NCBI RefSeq assembly: GCF_900099835.1
Contig: NZ_FNKP01000002.1
Location: 62,001-126,000, forward strand
Origin: Paraburkholderia fungorum
GTDB lineage: Bacteria; Pseudomonadota; Gammaproteobacteria; Burkholderiales; Burkholderiaceae
DNA length: 64,000 nucleotides
Direction: 5' to 3'
Shown: one piece after another, positions 1-10,431 of the stretch
Layout: every line of letters begins with the position of its first letter
Numbering within the stretch: position 1 is the stretch's first letter
Program-made: the position numbers and the translations under genes
The notes under the pieces: generated by a model
The model's database searches: none
Told to the model about the DNA's origin: nothing
Seen by the model: only the letters and a program-made list of their open reading frames with translations

Positions 1-1657
1 CCGCCTTCGCAGCGACCGGCGCGGTCAGTTGCGAAAATAGCGTCTGCGCGGTGCGGCGTGACGAGCCTGCATGCGGCGGCGGTCCGCCACTCTGACCCGG
101 CTGCTGCGGTTGCGCGCCGGGTCGTGGGTTCGGCATTTCTTCCGCGCTGCCGCCGAGCCACGCATTTACGCGCTCCAGCACGACGTGATCCGCGCGCGAC
201 AATGTTGCCTTCGCGCTCGCCAGAGCCTGATCGAAATAAATGTTGTCGGTCGCGCTGCGCAAGCCGTTCTGCGGATAAATCCGGTACACCGGAAAATGCA
301 CGACCAGTTCGGTCAGCACGCGGCGCAGCGTGGTGAACGTGAAGTCACGCGTCGTCAGCGAATCGCGTGCGATGCGATGCAATGCGCGCGCCGCGCGATC
401 CAGTTCCGCCGACAGGTTTTCCGCGAGAATCTTGCGACGCGCGGCCAGTGCTTCGTCTTCGAAACGCGGACTGCGGCCGGTCAGTTCGGTCCACGTGCGC
501 GCGAGCGGTTCCGCGCCGGCCGGGTCGTGCAGCAGCGCGCCGACGTCGCTCATGAAGTCGTAGCCCGTGGTGCCGTCCACGGGCCAGTCGTCTCGCAACG
601 GCTCGCCCCGGCCGAGAATCTTTTCGACCACGACATACGGCGCCGTGTCGCGCAATTCCGTGAGCCGCTGCCGCAAGCGCTGACAATATTCGCGCGGTTC
701 CGCGAGTCCGTCGACGTGGTCGATCCGCAGGCCATCCACCACGCCTTCCTGATACAGCCGGAAAACCAGCGCATGCACGGCGTCGAATACTTCGGGTCGC
801 TCGACGCGCACGCCGGCCAGCGTCGAGATATCGAAGAAGCGCCGCCAGTTCACTTCATCGGATGCGGTGCGCCACCACGCGAGGCGGAAGTGCTGCCGCT
901 CGATCAGACGATGCAAGCGGTCGCGCGTCACCGGATCGTCGGGCGCATACGCTTGCAGCACGAACTCGATCGCCGAGCCGCCGTGCTGCGCGACGAACTC
1001 GCGCAACGCATTGCGCGCTTCGGCGGCGCGCGGCTGGTCGGTCGGTTGCGTCGTCAGTCCCTGGAAACGCTCGGCGAGCGCGCTGAGGTCGGCGCGGTCC
1101 GCGCTTTGCAGGATCGACGCGTAATCGATCGGGCAGATCGGGAACACATGTGGGCCATAGCCGATGTAAAAGCGGCCCGTGTCGGCGGCGAAATGCAGCG
1201 CGATGCGGCCCGCCGCGAGTTCCTCACCGTAGGGCGCGCCGAGCGTGGGCTGCAGCACCTTGCCGCGCAAGGCCGGATCGGGTGAATGCCAGTCCACGTC
1301 GAAATGGCGGGCATACGCGCTATGGCGTCCCCATTCGAGGATGTCGAGCCACCACGCGTTGCTCGATCCGCCGACGCCCATGTGGTTCGGCACCATGTCG
1401 ACGATCAGCCCCATGTTGTGCGCGCGCAGTTTGTCGACGAGGCGCTTGAGGGCCGCCTCGCCGCCGCATTCGGCGCTGACCTGGTTGTAGTCGACGGTGT
1501 CGTAGCCGTGCATCGAGCCGGGCTCGGCGGTCGTGATAGGCGATGCGTACAGATGGCTGATGCCGAGCGCCGCGAAGTAGTCGACGTGCTTCGCGGCGTC
1601 GTCGAAAGTGAAACCGCGGTGGAACTGGAGGCGAAGCGTGGAGCGCGGGACGGTCAT
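1..1657 (-). CDS. treY: Maltooligosyl trehalose synthase (partial, 3' end off the left edge)
   Basis: Intramolecular transglucosylase of family GH13. It converts the reducing-end alpha-1,4 bond of a maltodextrin to alpha-1,1, giving maltooligosyl-trehalose for TreZ. About 552 codons are visible and no stop is reached, so the C-terminal part lies outside the window. The start is MTVPRSTLRLQFHRGFTF. The TreY-like VGGSSNAWWLDILEWG stretch follows around residues 110-125. The GH13 nucleophile block GLRIDHVDGL is near residue 310 and the acid/base block VVEKILGRGE near 343. The ATG overlaps the malQ stop as ATGA, so the two are probably translationally coupled. It is the last gene of the seven-gene run that can be seen here. 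Confidence 0.93.
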   Translation of the reverse strand, partial: MTVPRSTLRLQFHRGFTFDDAAKHVDYFAALGISHLYASPITTAEPGSMHGYDTVDYNQVSAECGGEAALKRLVDKLRAHNMGLIVDMVPNHMGVGGSSNAWWLDILEWGRHSAYARHFDVDWHSPDPALRGKVLQPTLGAPYGEELAAGRIALHFAADTGRFYIGYGPHVFPICPIDYASILQSADRADLSALAERFQGLTTQPTDQPRAAEARNALREFVAQHGGSAIEFVLQAYAPDDPVTRDRLHRLIERQHFRLAWWRTASDEVNWRRFFDISTLAGVRVERPEVFDAVHALVFRLYQEGVVDGLRIDHVDGLAEPREYCQRLRQRLTELRDTAPYVVVEKILGRGEPLRDDWPVDGTTGYDFMSDVGALLHDPAGAEPLARTWTELTGRSPRFEDEALAARRKILAENLSAELDRAARALHRIARDSLTTRDFTFTTLRRVLTELVVHFPVYRIYPQNGLRSATDNIYFDQALASAKATLSRADHVVLERVNAWLGGSAEEMPNPRPGAQPQQPGQSGGPPPHAGSSRRTAQTLFSQLTAPVAAKA

Positions 1658-3867
1658 GGCGTATCAGGCTCCGAAGAAGCGTTGGAAGAGGGAGTGGCAA
1701 CCTGGGCGGCGCGGCGCGCGCGATCGACGGCGAGCAGGCGATCGCAGAAGGCCTCGTCGTTGAACAGTTCGTCGACCGGCAGGCTCAGACGACGCCGCCA
1801 GTTCGGGTGCTCGTCGATCGAACCGGGCAGATTCGGCTGATCGACCAGCGCAAGCAGATCTTCGAGCGGAAACGTGACGAGCGGGCCTGGGGTCGCCGCG
1901 ACGAAGGCCAGCGCCTCGTCCACGGGCGCGCTGTCGGCGGGCGGCGCGCTCACGCCCGGTGCGGCCACGCCCGCCTGCTGGAACGCGCGCCACAACTCGA
2001 CGCGTTCCTTCGCGCGTTCCTCCTGCGCAGCTTCTTCGGGATCACGGCCGTCGGCGCGCGCCATCGTCTGTCCGATTTTGTTGCGCCATGTGATGTCGCT
2101 GCCGCGCCACCAGCCGGTCACGGTCGGCAGATCGTGCGTGGTCGTGGTGCCGACCGCGTTGCGGTCCCACTCGCGCGGCGGCTTGAAACCGGGGCCGTCG
2201 TGCGCGCCCTCGAACCACAACACGCGAATACCGGCGATGCCGTGTTCGTCGAGCCGTTCGCGAAAACCGGGCGGCACGGTGCCAAGGTCTTCACCGATCA
2301 CGATTGAGCGATGCCGCCACGATTCCAGCGCGATCAGCCGCAGCAGGTCTTCGAGCGGGTAGCGCAGATACGCGCCGTTGCGCGCGCTCTCGCCTTCGGG
2401 CACGAGCCATAGCCGCCGCAAGCCGAGAATGTGATCGATGCGGATGCCGCCCGCATGTGCGAACGCGGCGCGCAGCATGTCGATGAACGCGGAGAAGCCT
2501 TGCGTGCGCATCGCGCGCGGCGAGAAGGTGGTGAGCCCCCACGCCTGACCGGCCTGATTGAACAGGTCGGGCGGTGCGCCAACCGACACGCCTTGCAGCA
2601 TGTCGTCGCGATACGACCACGCGTGACTGCCCGCACTGTCGCAACCCACCGCGAGATCGGCGATCAGGCCGACCGCCATGCCCGCGTCGTGCGCGGCTTG
2701 CTGCGCGTGCGACAAACCTTTCGCGGCAAGCCATTGCAGAAACAGGTGGAAGTCGACTTCGTGACGATTCGCGTCGGCGAACGCGTCGACTTCCGGGCTG
2801 CGCGGATCGCGCAATGCGTCGGGCCAGTCGCGCCAATGTCCGTGGCCGCCTTCCTGCGACAGTTGCGCCGCCTGCAGCGCTTCGAATCGCGCGTGGTCTT
2901 CGAGAGCACGGCCGGCGCGTTCGCAGAAGCCGTGAAATTCCAGCGCGCGCGGCGTGTGCTGCGGGCGTTCGTGTTCGCTGAAATGCTCGTACAGCGTGCG
3001 CAACACCTTCAGCTTCAAGACGACTGCGTTCGGCCAGTCGATCAACTGCAGGTCTTCGAGTCGTGACCAGGCATCCGCGGCCTGCGCGGCATTGAGCGCA
3101 TCGCGCGCGGCGTCGGCGCCGAACACTGCAGCGGGATCGATATGCGTGACGTTCAGCCACAAACGCGACGACGGCGAATACGGGCTGAAGCGATTCGGCT
3201 CCGCGCTGAACATCGCGTGAGTGGGGCTGATGGCGAGCGCGTGCGCACCGCGTTTCCCGCTCTCGACGGCGACTTGCGCGAGCGCCGAGTAATCGCCGAT
3301 GCCGCCGTCGCCGGACCGGCGCAGGCCGTACAGTTGCGCGGCGACGCCCCACAGCGGCGGCGTTTTCTTCGCGCTTTCGGGATGCAGCGTGCGCCACGCG
3401 TCGTCGACGGTGTAGCAGCGATGCGGCGCGACGGCCAACGTCACGCGTTGCTCGTTGATCACAAGCGTGTGATAGCCGGGTTCGTCGATCGGCGCGAGCA
3501 GCGCTTCTTCGCCTTTCGGCGAGGTAAAGCGTCCGTCGATGATCGAGCCGCTCTCCAGTTCAATCCGGTAATGGCTGCCCGACTTCACGGCGGCCATCGG
3601 CAACGCAATGCCGCGCCCGACTTCGGCCGTCATCAGCGGCGGCATTTTCTTGCCCGACAATTCGGCTTCGAGAGCCGCAGCGCTTTGCCGGATCTGCGTG
3701 GCGTTGCCGCACGGCAAACCCATTCGTTCGAGCAGCACCGCGAGGGTGCTTTCGGGCACCTGCTGCGTCGTGTGATGCGCGTCCTGCCACTCCACCTCGA
3801 AACCCGCGCGGGCGGCGAGGGTGACGATGGTTTCGTTAGGACGGCGGTTGGTTACTCGTGTCGTCAC
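1654..3867 (-). CDS. malQ: 4-alpha-glucanotransferase (amylomaltase)
   Basis: GH77 disproportionating enzyme moving maltosyl and longer units between linear glucans in the cytoplasm. The product is 737 aa from a GTG start (VTTRVTNRRPNETI), chosen because it overlaps the treZ stop as GTGA and has CAGGAG a few bases upstream. An ATG 25 codons further up would sit inside treZ and is less likely. The nucleophile block GGIRIDHILGLRRLW is near residue 476 and the acid/base block VIGEDLGTVP near 523. The N-terminal 150 residues form the extra domain seen in large bacterial MalQ proteins. Lying between treZ and treY, it can recycle short maltodextrins left by trehalose release. Confidence 0.93.
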   Translation of the reverse strand: MTTRVTNRRPNETIVTLAARAGFEVEWQDAHHTTQQVPESTLAVLLERMGLPCGNATQIRQSAAALEAELSGKKMPPLMTAEVGRGIALPMAAVKSGSHYRIELESGSIIDGRFTSPKGEEALLAPIDEPGYHTLVINEQRVTLAVAPHRCYTVDDAWRTLHPESAKKTPPLWGVAAQLYGLRRSGDGGIGDYSALAQVAVESGKRGAHALAISPTHAMFSAEPNRFSPYSPSSRLWLNVTHIDPAAVFGADAARDALNAAQAADAWSRLEDLQLIDWPNAVVLKLKVLRTLYEHFSEHERPQHTPRALEFHGFCERAGRALEDHARFEALQAAQLSQEGGHGHWRDWPDALRDPRSPEVDAFADANRHEVDFHLFLQWLAAKGLSHAQQAAHDAGMAVGLIADLAVGCDSAGSHAWSYRDDMLQGVSVGAPPDLFNQAGQAWGLTTFSPRAMRTQGFSAFIDMLRAAFAHAGGIRIDHILGLRRLWLVPEGESARNGAYLRYPLEDLLRLIALESWRHRSIVIGEDLGTVPPGFRERLDEHGIAGIRVLWFEGAHDGPGFKPPREWDRNAVGTTTTHDLPTVTGWWRGSDITWRNKIGQTMARADGRDPEEAAQEERAKERVELWRAFQQAGVAAPGVSAPPADSAPVDEALAFVAATPGPLVTFPLEDLLALVDQPNLPGSIDEHPNWRRRLSLPVDELFNDEAFCDRLLAVDRARRAAQVATPSSNASSEPDTP

Positions 3868-5789
3868 GCGTTGCGCTCCTGTTTTCCTGCGATGCGCGCA
3901 TCGTGGCCGATCGCGTAGTCGCTGACGTCGCCGGTCATCCACGCGACGAACGCGTTTGGCGGCAACGTGCCGGCGGCGGCCTGTTCGCGTACGCGCGGCG
4001 GCGTTTCGAAAATCACCTTGCCGTCGGGCACGCGCTCCAACGCCACGTTTTCCTTCGACAGATTCAGCGCCATCGACAACGTCTCGCCGTCGCCCATTTT
4101 CCAGCGCGCAATCAGCGCGTTCGCGTCGCCGCCATTGGCTGCGGCGAGCACGGTTGCACCGAGCGCCTTGCCGTGCTTCAGGCGCGGCGTGATCAGCTTT
4201 GCGCGCACGGCGAGCGCGGATTTGTAGAAGTGCATCCAGTCGAGGCGGTCTTTCGCCTGCGTGTCGTCGTCGGCGGCGCGCGCTTTGTGAGGCGCGGGCG
4301 GTGACGACGCGTTAAACGTCTTCACGTCGTTCGGATCGGGAATCTGCGCGCGCTTCTTTTCGTCGCTGAACGACGAGAAGCGCGCGAATTCGCGGCGCCT
4401 TCCTTCGCGCACTGCGTTGGCGAGATCGCCGGTGTAATCGGTGAAGAAGAGGAAGGGCTGGGTCGACCCGTATTCCTCGTCCATGAACAGCAACGGGATT
4501 TGCGGTGACAACAGCAGCAGACCGGTGGCGGCGCGCAAGGCGTCGTCCGAAGTCAGCTTGCGCAGACGTTCGCCGAAAGCGCGATTGCCGATCTGATCGT
4601 GGTTCTGCAAAAACATCACGAACGACGTAGGCGGCAAATGTCCGCTCGATTCGCCACGCGGCGCACCGTCATGAATCGGCGACGGGTCGCCCTGATACGC
4701 GAAGCCTTCCGACAACACGCGCGCGAGACGGCGAATCGGCTGATCTTCGTATGCGTGGTAGTAGCCTTCCGTTTCACCGGTCAGCAGAACGTGCAGCGTG
4801 TTGTGCGCGTCGTCGTTCCATTGCGCGTCGAAATGCGTGTCCAGCAGGCTCGCGCTGTTGTGCTCGTTTTCGAGCACCAGATGCACGTGCCGTCCATGCT
4901 GGACGCCCGCGCGGATATGGTCGGACAATTTGCGCAGCCATTCGTGATTGTCGATCGCATGCACGGCGTCGAAACGCAGCCCGTCGATCCGGTATTCGTT
5001 GATCCAGTAGATCGCGTTATCGGTGAAAAAATCGCTCACTTCATTGCGATTGAAATCGATTGCCGGACCCCACGGCGTATGCGTGCCTTCGCGGAAGAAC
5101 GAACGCGCGTAGGCGTGCAGATAATTGCCGTCGGGACCGAAGTGGTTGTAGACCACATCGAGGAACACCATCAGGCCGAGACCGTGCGCGGCGTCGATCA
5201 GCGCTTTGAGTTCTTCCGGGCGGCCATACGCGGAATCGGGTGCATACGGCAGCACGCCGTCATAGCCCCAGTTGTGCTTGCCAGGGAAGTCGTTCAACGG
5301 CATCAACTCGATGGCAGTCACGCCGAGCGCGGCGAGTTCGGGCAGGCGCTTCTGCACGCCCGCATAGCCGCCCATCGCGCCGACGTGCAATTCGTACAAC
5401 ACCGTTTCTTCCCACGGCCGCCCGTGCCAGCCGGTGTTTTCCCATCGATACGCGCGCGGGTCGATCACTTCGCTCGGTCCGTGCACGTCCTGCGGCTGAA
5501 ACCGCGATGCCGGGTCCGGCACCGTCTGCTCGCCGTCGAGACGGAAGCGATACAACGTACCCGCGCCGCAATCGACGGTCGCTTCGAACCAGCCGTTGCC
5601 GGTGGGCGTCATATCGTGCGTACCCTGCGCCGCGCCGTTCTCTATCGCGATCTGCACGGTCTTGCACGAGGGAGCCCAGAAACGGAACCGCGTGCGCGGC
5701 TTCGTGCCTGTCGCGCCGAGTAACTGCGCGCTGAAGGGCAGGCAATGCGCGTGATGATGCGCATGAGGATCAATCGGACTTTCGGACAT
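3864..5789 (-). CDS. treZ: Malto-oligosyltrehalose trehalohydrolase
   Basis: GH13 hydrolase that cuts free trehalose from the maltooligosyl-trehalose made by TreY. The product is 641 aa, normal for the family. After a His-rich leader (residues 8-14) there is an N-terminal beta-sandwich (RFRFWAPSCKTVQIAIE) typical of TreZ and GlgB. The barrel follows with GLRFDAVHAID near residue 271 (nucleophile Asp) and LVLENEHN near 307 (acid/base Glu). The stop overlaps the malQ GTG. A 100-bp gap separates it from glgX upstream, the second-largest spacer in the cluster. No internal promoter can be asserted from sequence alone. Confidence 0.94.
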   Translation of the reverse strand: MSESPIDPHAHHHAHCLPFSAQLLGATGTKPRTRFRFWAPSCKTVQIAIENGAAQGTHDMTPTGNGWFEATVDCGAGTLYRFRLDGEQTVPDPASRFQPQDVHGPSEVIDPRAYRWENTGWHGRPWEETVLYELHVGAMGGYAGVQKRLPELAALGVTAIELMPLNDFPGKHNWGYDGVLPYAPDSAYGRPEELKALIDAAHGLGLMVFLDVVYNHFGPDGNYLHAYARSFFREGTHTPWGPAIDFNRNEVSDFFTDNAIYWINEYRIDGLRFDAVHAIDNHEWLRKLSDHIRAGVQHGRHVHLVLENEHNSASLLDTHFDAQWNDDAHNTLHVLLTGETEGYYHAYEDQPIRRLARVLSEGFAYQGDPSPIHDGAPRGESSGHLPPTSFVMFLQNHDQIGNRAFGERLRKLTSDDALRAATGLLLLSPQIPLLFMDEEYGSTQPFLFFTDYTGDLANAVREGRRREFARFSSFSDEKKRAQIPDPNDVKTFNASSPPAPHKARAADDDTQAKDRLDWMHFYKSALAVRAKLITPRLKHGKALGATVLAAANGGDANALIARWKMGDGETLSMALNLSKENVALERVPDGKVIFETPPRVREQAAAGTLPPNAFVAWMTGDVSDYAIGHDARIAGKQERNA

Positions 5790-5889
5790 GATTCTTCACC
5801 ATTCGAATGTGCTGTCGAGCCGCGTTTTACACGTAGGTCATGCCAACGATTCCGCGCATACCGTCATGGCGCGCTGCGCGCCGCGCCGT

Positions 5890-8109
5890 CTAGGTGCTCG
5901 GCGACGTGTCGCTACCGGGCGGATGCGCACCGGGATCGGGCGGTAGCGCAGTCAGAAGCCGTGGCCCGTGCTGCGCGCCGGCCATCCATCCGGCCTGCCA
6001 GTCCGCTTCGCCGACCGGTTGCGCGGCCAGCATCACCAGACCGTGCGCGGCCACTTCCACGTCCGCCGCTGCCAGCCGGTACGGCGCGTTGGCCGGTTCA
6101 GCCGTATCTAACAGCACGTGCCATTCCAGGTGCGGCGCGGGAGGCGTGAATCGCAGCGTTTCCTCGTTTGCGTTGAGCATCATCAACAATACTTCGGTTT
6201 CGCCGTTCGAACCGGGCCCCGCGCGACGCAGCGTGAACGCGCGGCCTTCGGGGTCCTGCCATGCTTCGATAGTGAGCGGATCGCCATGTTCGTCGAACCA
6301 GCCGACATCGAATAATCCCGGCAGTACTTCGCGGTCGCCGAACAGAAAACGCGTTTCGCGCAGTAGCGGATGCTGCTTGCGCAGCGCGATCACGCGCGCG
6401 ACGAAGTCGGTCATCTGACGGCCGTCGGGTGAATCCGCGCGCTCCCAGTCGATCCACGATATGTCGTTGTCCTGGCAGTACGCGTTGTTGTTGCCGTTCT
6501 GCGTTCGCAGCGATTCGTCGCCGGCCAGCACCATCGGCGTGCCGAGCGCCATCAGCAGCGTGGCGATCAGCGAACGGGCGACGCGTTTGCGCGTGGCGAG
6601 AATCGCGGGATCGTCGGTCGGACCTTCGACGCCCCAGTTGCGGCTGCAATTCTCGTTATGCCCGTCGTTGTTGTCTTCGCGATTTGCTTCGTTGTGCTTC
6701 TGCTCGTACGCAGTGACATCCGCTAACGTAAAGCCGTCGTGTGACGTGACGAAGTTGATCGACGCCCACGGTTTTCTGAAGCGCCGGTTGAACAGATCCG
6801 CCGAGCCCGTCAGACGCGCGGCGAGGTCGGGCCGCAAGCCTGCGTCGCCGCGCCAGAAACGGCGCACGGTGTCGCGAAAACGGTCATTCCATTCGCTGAA
6901 TCCCGGCGGATGATTGCCTAGCTGATAACCGCCAGGCCCGATGTCCCACGGTTCGGAAATCAGCTTGCGCTGCGACAGAACGGGGTCCTGGCGCAGCGCG
7001 TCGAAGAAACCCGAACCGGGATCGAAACCGTGCTGCTCACGGCCGAGCGTCACGCCGAGATCGAAACGGAAGCCGTCGATGTTGAACGCCGTCGACCAGT
7101 AACGCAGCGAATCCATCACCATCTGCAATACGCGCGGATGCGGCAGGTTCAGCGTATCGCCACAACCGGTGTCGTTAATATGGTGACGTTCATCGCCTGG
7201 AATAAGGCGGTAATAGCTGGCATTGTCGAGTCCGCGCCACGAGATGGTCGGCCCCATTTCGCTGCCTTCGCAGGTGTGGTTGTAGACCACGTCGAGAAAC
7301 ACCTCGATGCCGGCCGCGTGCAACTGGCGCACGGCGATGCGCATTTCGTCGAGCCGGTGCGTGCTCAGATACGACGGCTCGGGCGCGAAAAACGCGGCGG
7401 TGTTGTAGCCCCAGTAATTGCGCAGGCCGCGCTCCACCAGAAAGCGGTCGTTCAGAAACGCATGGACCGGCAACAGTTCGACGGCCGTCACGCCGAGCTT
7501 CAGCAAATGCTCGATGAACTCCGGCGACGACAGCGCCGCGAACGTGCCGCGCTCGTGCTGACGCAAATCGGCGCGCAACATCGACGCGCCGCGCACATGC
7601 GTTTCGTAAATAACCGTCTCTCCCCACGGCACGTTCGGGCGTTTATCGTGCGACCAGTCGAACGCTTCGTCGATCACCACGCACTTCGGCATCGCAGGCG
7701 CGGAATCGCGCCGGTCGATGGAAAGGTCCGCGCGATTCGAATGCACGCGATAACCGAACAGCGCATCCGACCAGCGAAACTGGCCGACGAGCTTGCGCGC
7801 ATACGGATCGAGCAACAGCTTGTGCGGATTGAAACGATGTCCCTGATGCGGCTGATACGGCCCGTGCGCGCGAAAACCGTAAGCGGTGCCCGGGTGCGCA
7901 TTCGGCAGATAGCCGTGCCAGACTTCGTCGGTACATTCGGGCAGCGTGTAGCGCCTGATTTCCTTGCGGCCCGTGGGGTCGAACAGGCAAAGCTCGATTT
8001 TCTGCGCATTCGCCGAGAACACGGCGAAGTTGACGCCCAGTCCATCCCAGCTGGCACCGAGCGGATACGGCGAGCCCGGCAACAGCCGGTCGGGCATTGC
8101 ATGCGACAT
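5890..8109 (-). CDS. glgX: Glycogen debranching enzyme GlgX
   Basis: GH13 isoamylase-type enzyme hydrolysing alpha-1,6 branch points, mainly on limit dextrins. The product is 739 aa from ATG at 8109 (MSHAMPDRLLPGSPYPLG). This start was preferred over one 23 codons upstream because an AGGAAGGGG purine block precedes it. The CBM48-like N-terminal domain (LGVNFAVFSANAQKIELCLF) is followed by the barrel with GFRFDLGVTLG near residue 348 and LISEPWDIGPGGYQLG near 386. An Asn-rich tract typical of GlgX (EDNNDGHNENCSRNWG) is present. It lies 111 bp after glgB and 100 bp before treZ. It should supply linear maltodextrins to TreY. Confidence 0.94.
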   Translation of the reverse strand: MSHAMPDRLLPGSPYPLGASWDGLGVNFAVFSANAQKIELCLFDPTGRKEIRRYTLPECTDEVWHGYLPNAHPGTAYGFRAHGPYQPHQGHRFNPHKLLLDPYARKLVGQFRWSDALFGYRVHSNRADLSIDRRDSAPAMPKCVVIDEAFDWSHDKRPNVPWGETVIYETHVRGASMLRADLRQHERGTFAALSSPEFIEHLLKLGVTAVELLPVHAFLNDRFLVERGLRNYWGYNTAAFFAPEPSYLSTHRLDEMRIAVRQLHAAGIEVFLDVVYNHTCEGSEMGPTISWRGLDNASYYRLIPGDERHHINDTGCGDTLNLPHPRVLQMVMDSLRYWSTAFNIDGFRFDLGVTLGREQHGFDPGSGFFDALRQDPVLSQRKLISEPWDIGPGGYQLGNHPPGFSEWNDRFRDTVRRFWRGDAGLRPDLAARLTGSADLFNRRFRKPWASINFVTSHDGFTLADVTAYEQKHNEANREDNNDGHNENCSRNWGVEGPTDDPAILATRKRVARSLIATLLMALGTPMVLAGDESLRTQNGNNNAYCQDNDISWIDWERADSPDGRQMTDFVARVIALRKQHPLLRETRFLFGDREVLPGLFDVGWFDEHGDPLTIEAWQDPEGRAFTLRRAGPGSNGETEVLLMMLNANEETLRFTPPAPHLEWHVLLDTAEPANAPYRLAAADVEVAAHGLVMLAAQPVGEADWQAGWMAGAQHGPRLLTALPPDPGAHPPGSDTSPST

Positions 8110-8220
8110 GATTCCCCTTCCTGTTCTAGTTTGTGAACGCTCGTTTGGGTCTTCATGCAGCGGACCGCGCGGAGCCAAGGCCGCGCGATCCGCTTTACAG
8201 CACTCTTTTCAATCGACGGC

Positions 8221-10431
8221 TCATTCTGCGCGCAATACGATCGTGGCGAGCGGCGGCAAAACGAGTGACGCGGAATGCGGTCTGCCGTGGCTCGATATTT
8301 CGTCGGTATGAATCAGGCCGCCGTTGCCCATGTTCGACCCGCCGTACACGCCTGCGTCGGTATTCAGCACTTCGGCCCAGCGTCCGCCGCGCGGCATGCC
8401 GATCCGGTAGCCCACGCGCGGCACCGGCGTCATATTGCAGACGACGACTACTTCCCGGCCTGCGCCGTCGGTGCGTCGATACGCGTAGACGCTGTTGCCG
8501 CTGTCGTCGCCGATCAACCAGTCGAAGCCGCCCGGTTCGCTGTCGAGCAGGTGCAACGCGGGCTCGCTGCTGTACAGATGGTTGAGGTCGCGGACGAGTT
8601 TCTGCACGCCATGATGATTCGGATCGTCGAGCAGATGCCAATGCGGCGACGTGTCGTGGTTGAATTCCGCCATCTGGCCGAATTCGCCGCCCATGAACAG
8701 CAGCTTCTTGCCCGGATGCGTCCACATGAAGCCGAAGTACGCGCGGAGATTCGCAAAGCGCTGCCATGTGTCGCCGGGCATCTTGCCGAGCAGCGAGCCT
8801 TTGCCGTGCACCACTTCATCGTGTGAAAGCGGCAGGACGAAGCGCTCCGAGTACGCGTACACCATCCCGAATGTCATCTGGTGATGATGGTACTGGCGAT
8901 ACACCGGATCCTCTTCCATGTAGTGCAGCGTGTCGTGCATCCAGCCCATGTTCCACTTGAACTGGAAGCCGAGTCCGCCGTCTTCGACGCTCGCTGTCAC
9001 GCCAGGCCACGCCGTCGATTCTTCGGCGATCGTGATCGCGCCCGGCACGCCTGGCACATAGCCGACTTCGTGATTGAGCCGCTTCAGGAATGCAATCGAT
9101 TCGAGGTTTTCACGTCCGCCGTAAATGTTCGGCACCCACTCGTTGGCGGCGCGCGAATAGTCGCGATACAGCATCGACGCGACTGCGTCGACGCGCAGGC
9201 CGTCGACGTGATAGCGCTTCAACCACGCGAGCCCCGACGCGACCAGGAACGCGCTCACCTCGTTGCGGCCGAGGTTGTAGATCATCGTGTTCCAGTCCTG
9301 GTGATAGCCCTCGCGCGGGTCCGCGTGCTCGTAGAGCGGCGTGCCGTCGAAGTCGATCAGGCCGTGTGCGTCGTTTGGAAAATGCGCGGGCACCCAGTCG
9401 AGAATCACGCCGAGTCCGGCTTCGTGCGCGCGGTCGACGAACAGCGCGAACTGCTCCGGCTTGCCGAACCGCGCGGACGGTGCGAACTGCCCAAGCGGCT
9501 GATAACCCCACGATCCGCCAAACGGATGTTCCGCGATCGGCATGAACTCGACGTGCGTGAAGCCCATGCTTTTCACGTACGGAATCAGCCGGTCGGCGAG
9601 TTCTTCCCAGTTGAGACCGCGCTGACCTTCTTCGGCGACACGAATCCACGATTCAGCGTGGACTTCGTAGATCGTGATCGGCGAGCGCGGGGTCTGCTTT
9701 TCAGCGCGCGACTGAATCCAGTCGTGATCGGTCCACGGAAACTGCTCGATCTCGTCGACATGCGCAACCACCGACGCCGTGCCCGGCGGCTTCTCCGTTT
9801 GCATCGCGCACGGATCGGCCTTGAGCGGCAGCGGATGGCCATCGCGCGACAGCAATTCGTACTTGTAGCGCGTGCCCGCACCGACGCGCGGCACGAACAA
9901 TTCCCACACGCCCGCCTGATGACGCAACCGCATCGGATGACGCCGTCCGTCCCACGCGTTGAAGTCGCCAACCACCGACACGCGCCGCGCATTTGGCGCC
10001 CACACGGCAAAGCGCACGCCCGGCACACCGTCGACTTCCATCGGACGCGAGCCGAGCAGTTCGAGCACCGCGTATGGATCGCCGTTGGCAAGACGGCCTA
10101 GCGGTTCGTCGCCGAGAACGGGGCCGAATGAATAGGTATCCTCGACTTCCTGAATCACGCCATGCCAGTCGATCCGCAAACGATACGGCGCAGCCGACGT
10201 CACGCGGCCCGCGAACAGCCCCGGCCGCAGTTGCTCCAGTTCGCCGAGCGTCGCACCGTCCGCACGCGAAATCACCGTGACGTGCGCGGCATTCGGCAAC
10301 AGCGCCCGCACCACTGGACCGATGTCCGTCTGATGCAGCCCGAGTTGCGAAAAAGGATCGGGGTGACGCGCTTCGACGAGCGCGTCGATCTCGACAGGTT
10401 GAAGGCCAACGGCCGGATCGTGCTCACTCAT
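8221..10431 (-). CDS. glgB: 1,4-alpha-glucan branching enzyme
   Basis: GH13 branching enzyme forming alpha-1,6 branches on the glucan chains made by GlgE. The product is 736 aa from ATG at 10431 ([18 protein letters not shown]); a start 39 codons earlier would lie deep in treS and is rejected. Two N-terminal domains precede the barrel, the second with [20 protein letters not shown]. Catalytic blocks are [17 protein letters not shown] near residue 412 and [13 protein letters not shown] near 466. The start overlaps the treS-mak stop by 8 bp (ATGAGTGA). The 111-bp downstream spacer before glgX is the longest in the cluster. Confidence 0.95.
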   Translation of the reverse strand: MSEHDPAVGLQPVEIDALVEARHPDPFSQLGLHQTDIGPVVRALLPNAAHVTVISRADGATLGELEQLRPGLFAGRVTSAAPYRLRIDWHGVIQEVEDTYSFGPVLGDEPLGRLANGDPYAVLELLGSRPMEVDGVPGVRFAVWAPNARRVSVVGDFNAWDGRRHPMRLRHQAGVWELFVPRVGAGTRYKYELLSRDGHPLPLKADPCAMQTEKPPGTASVVAHVDEIEQFPWTDHDWIQSRAEKQTPRSPITIYEVHAESWIRVAEEGQRGLNWEELADRLIPYVKSMGFTHVEFMPIAEHPFGGSWGYQPLGQFAPSARFGKPEQFALFVDRAHEAGLGVILDWVPAHFPNDAHGLIDFDGTPLYEHADPREGYHQDWNTMIYNLGRNEVSAFLVASGLAWLKRYHVDGLRVDAVASMLYRDYSRAANEWVPNIYGGRENLESIAFLKRLNHEVGYVPGVPGAITIAEESTAWPGVTASVEDGGLGFQFKWNMGWMHDTLHYMEEDPVYRQYHHHQMTFGMVYAYSERFVLPLSHDEVVHGKGSLLGKMPGDTWQRFANLRAYFGFMWTHPGKKLLFMGGEFGQMAEFNHDTSPHWHLLDDPNHHGVQKLVRDLNHLYSSEPALHLLDSEPGGFDWLIGDDSGNSVYAYRRTDGAGREVVVVCNMTPVPRVGYRIGMPRGGRWAEVLNTDAGVYGGSNMGNGGLIHTDEISSHGRPHSASLVLPPLATIVLRAE

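Noticed and set aside
71..1285. 404-codon plus-strand open frame opposite treY
   Set aside because: Antisense shadow in GC-rich coding DNA. The translation is Arg/Ala/Gln-rich with no domain, while the opposite strand encodes a clear TreY.
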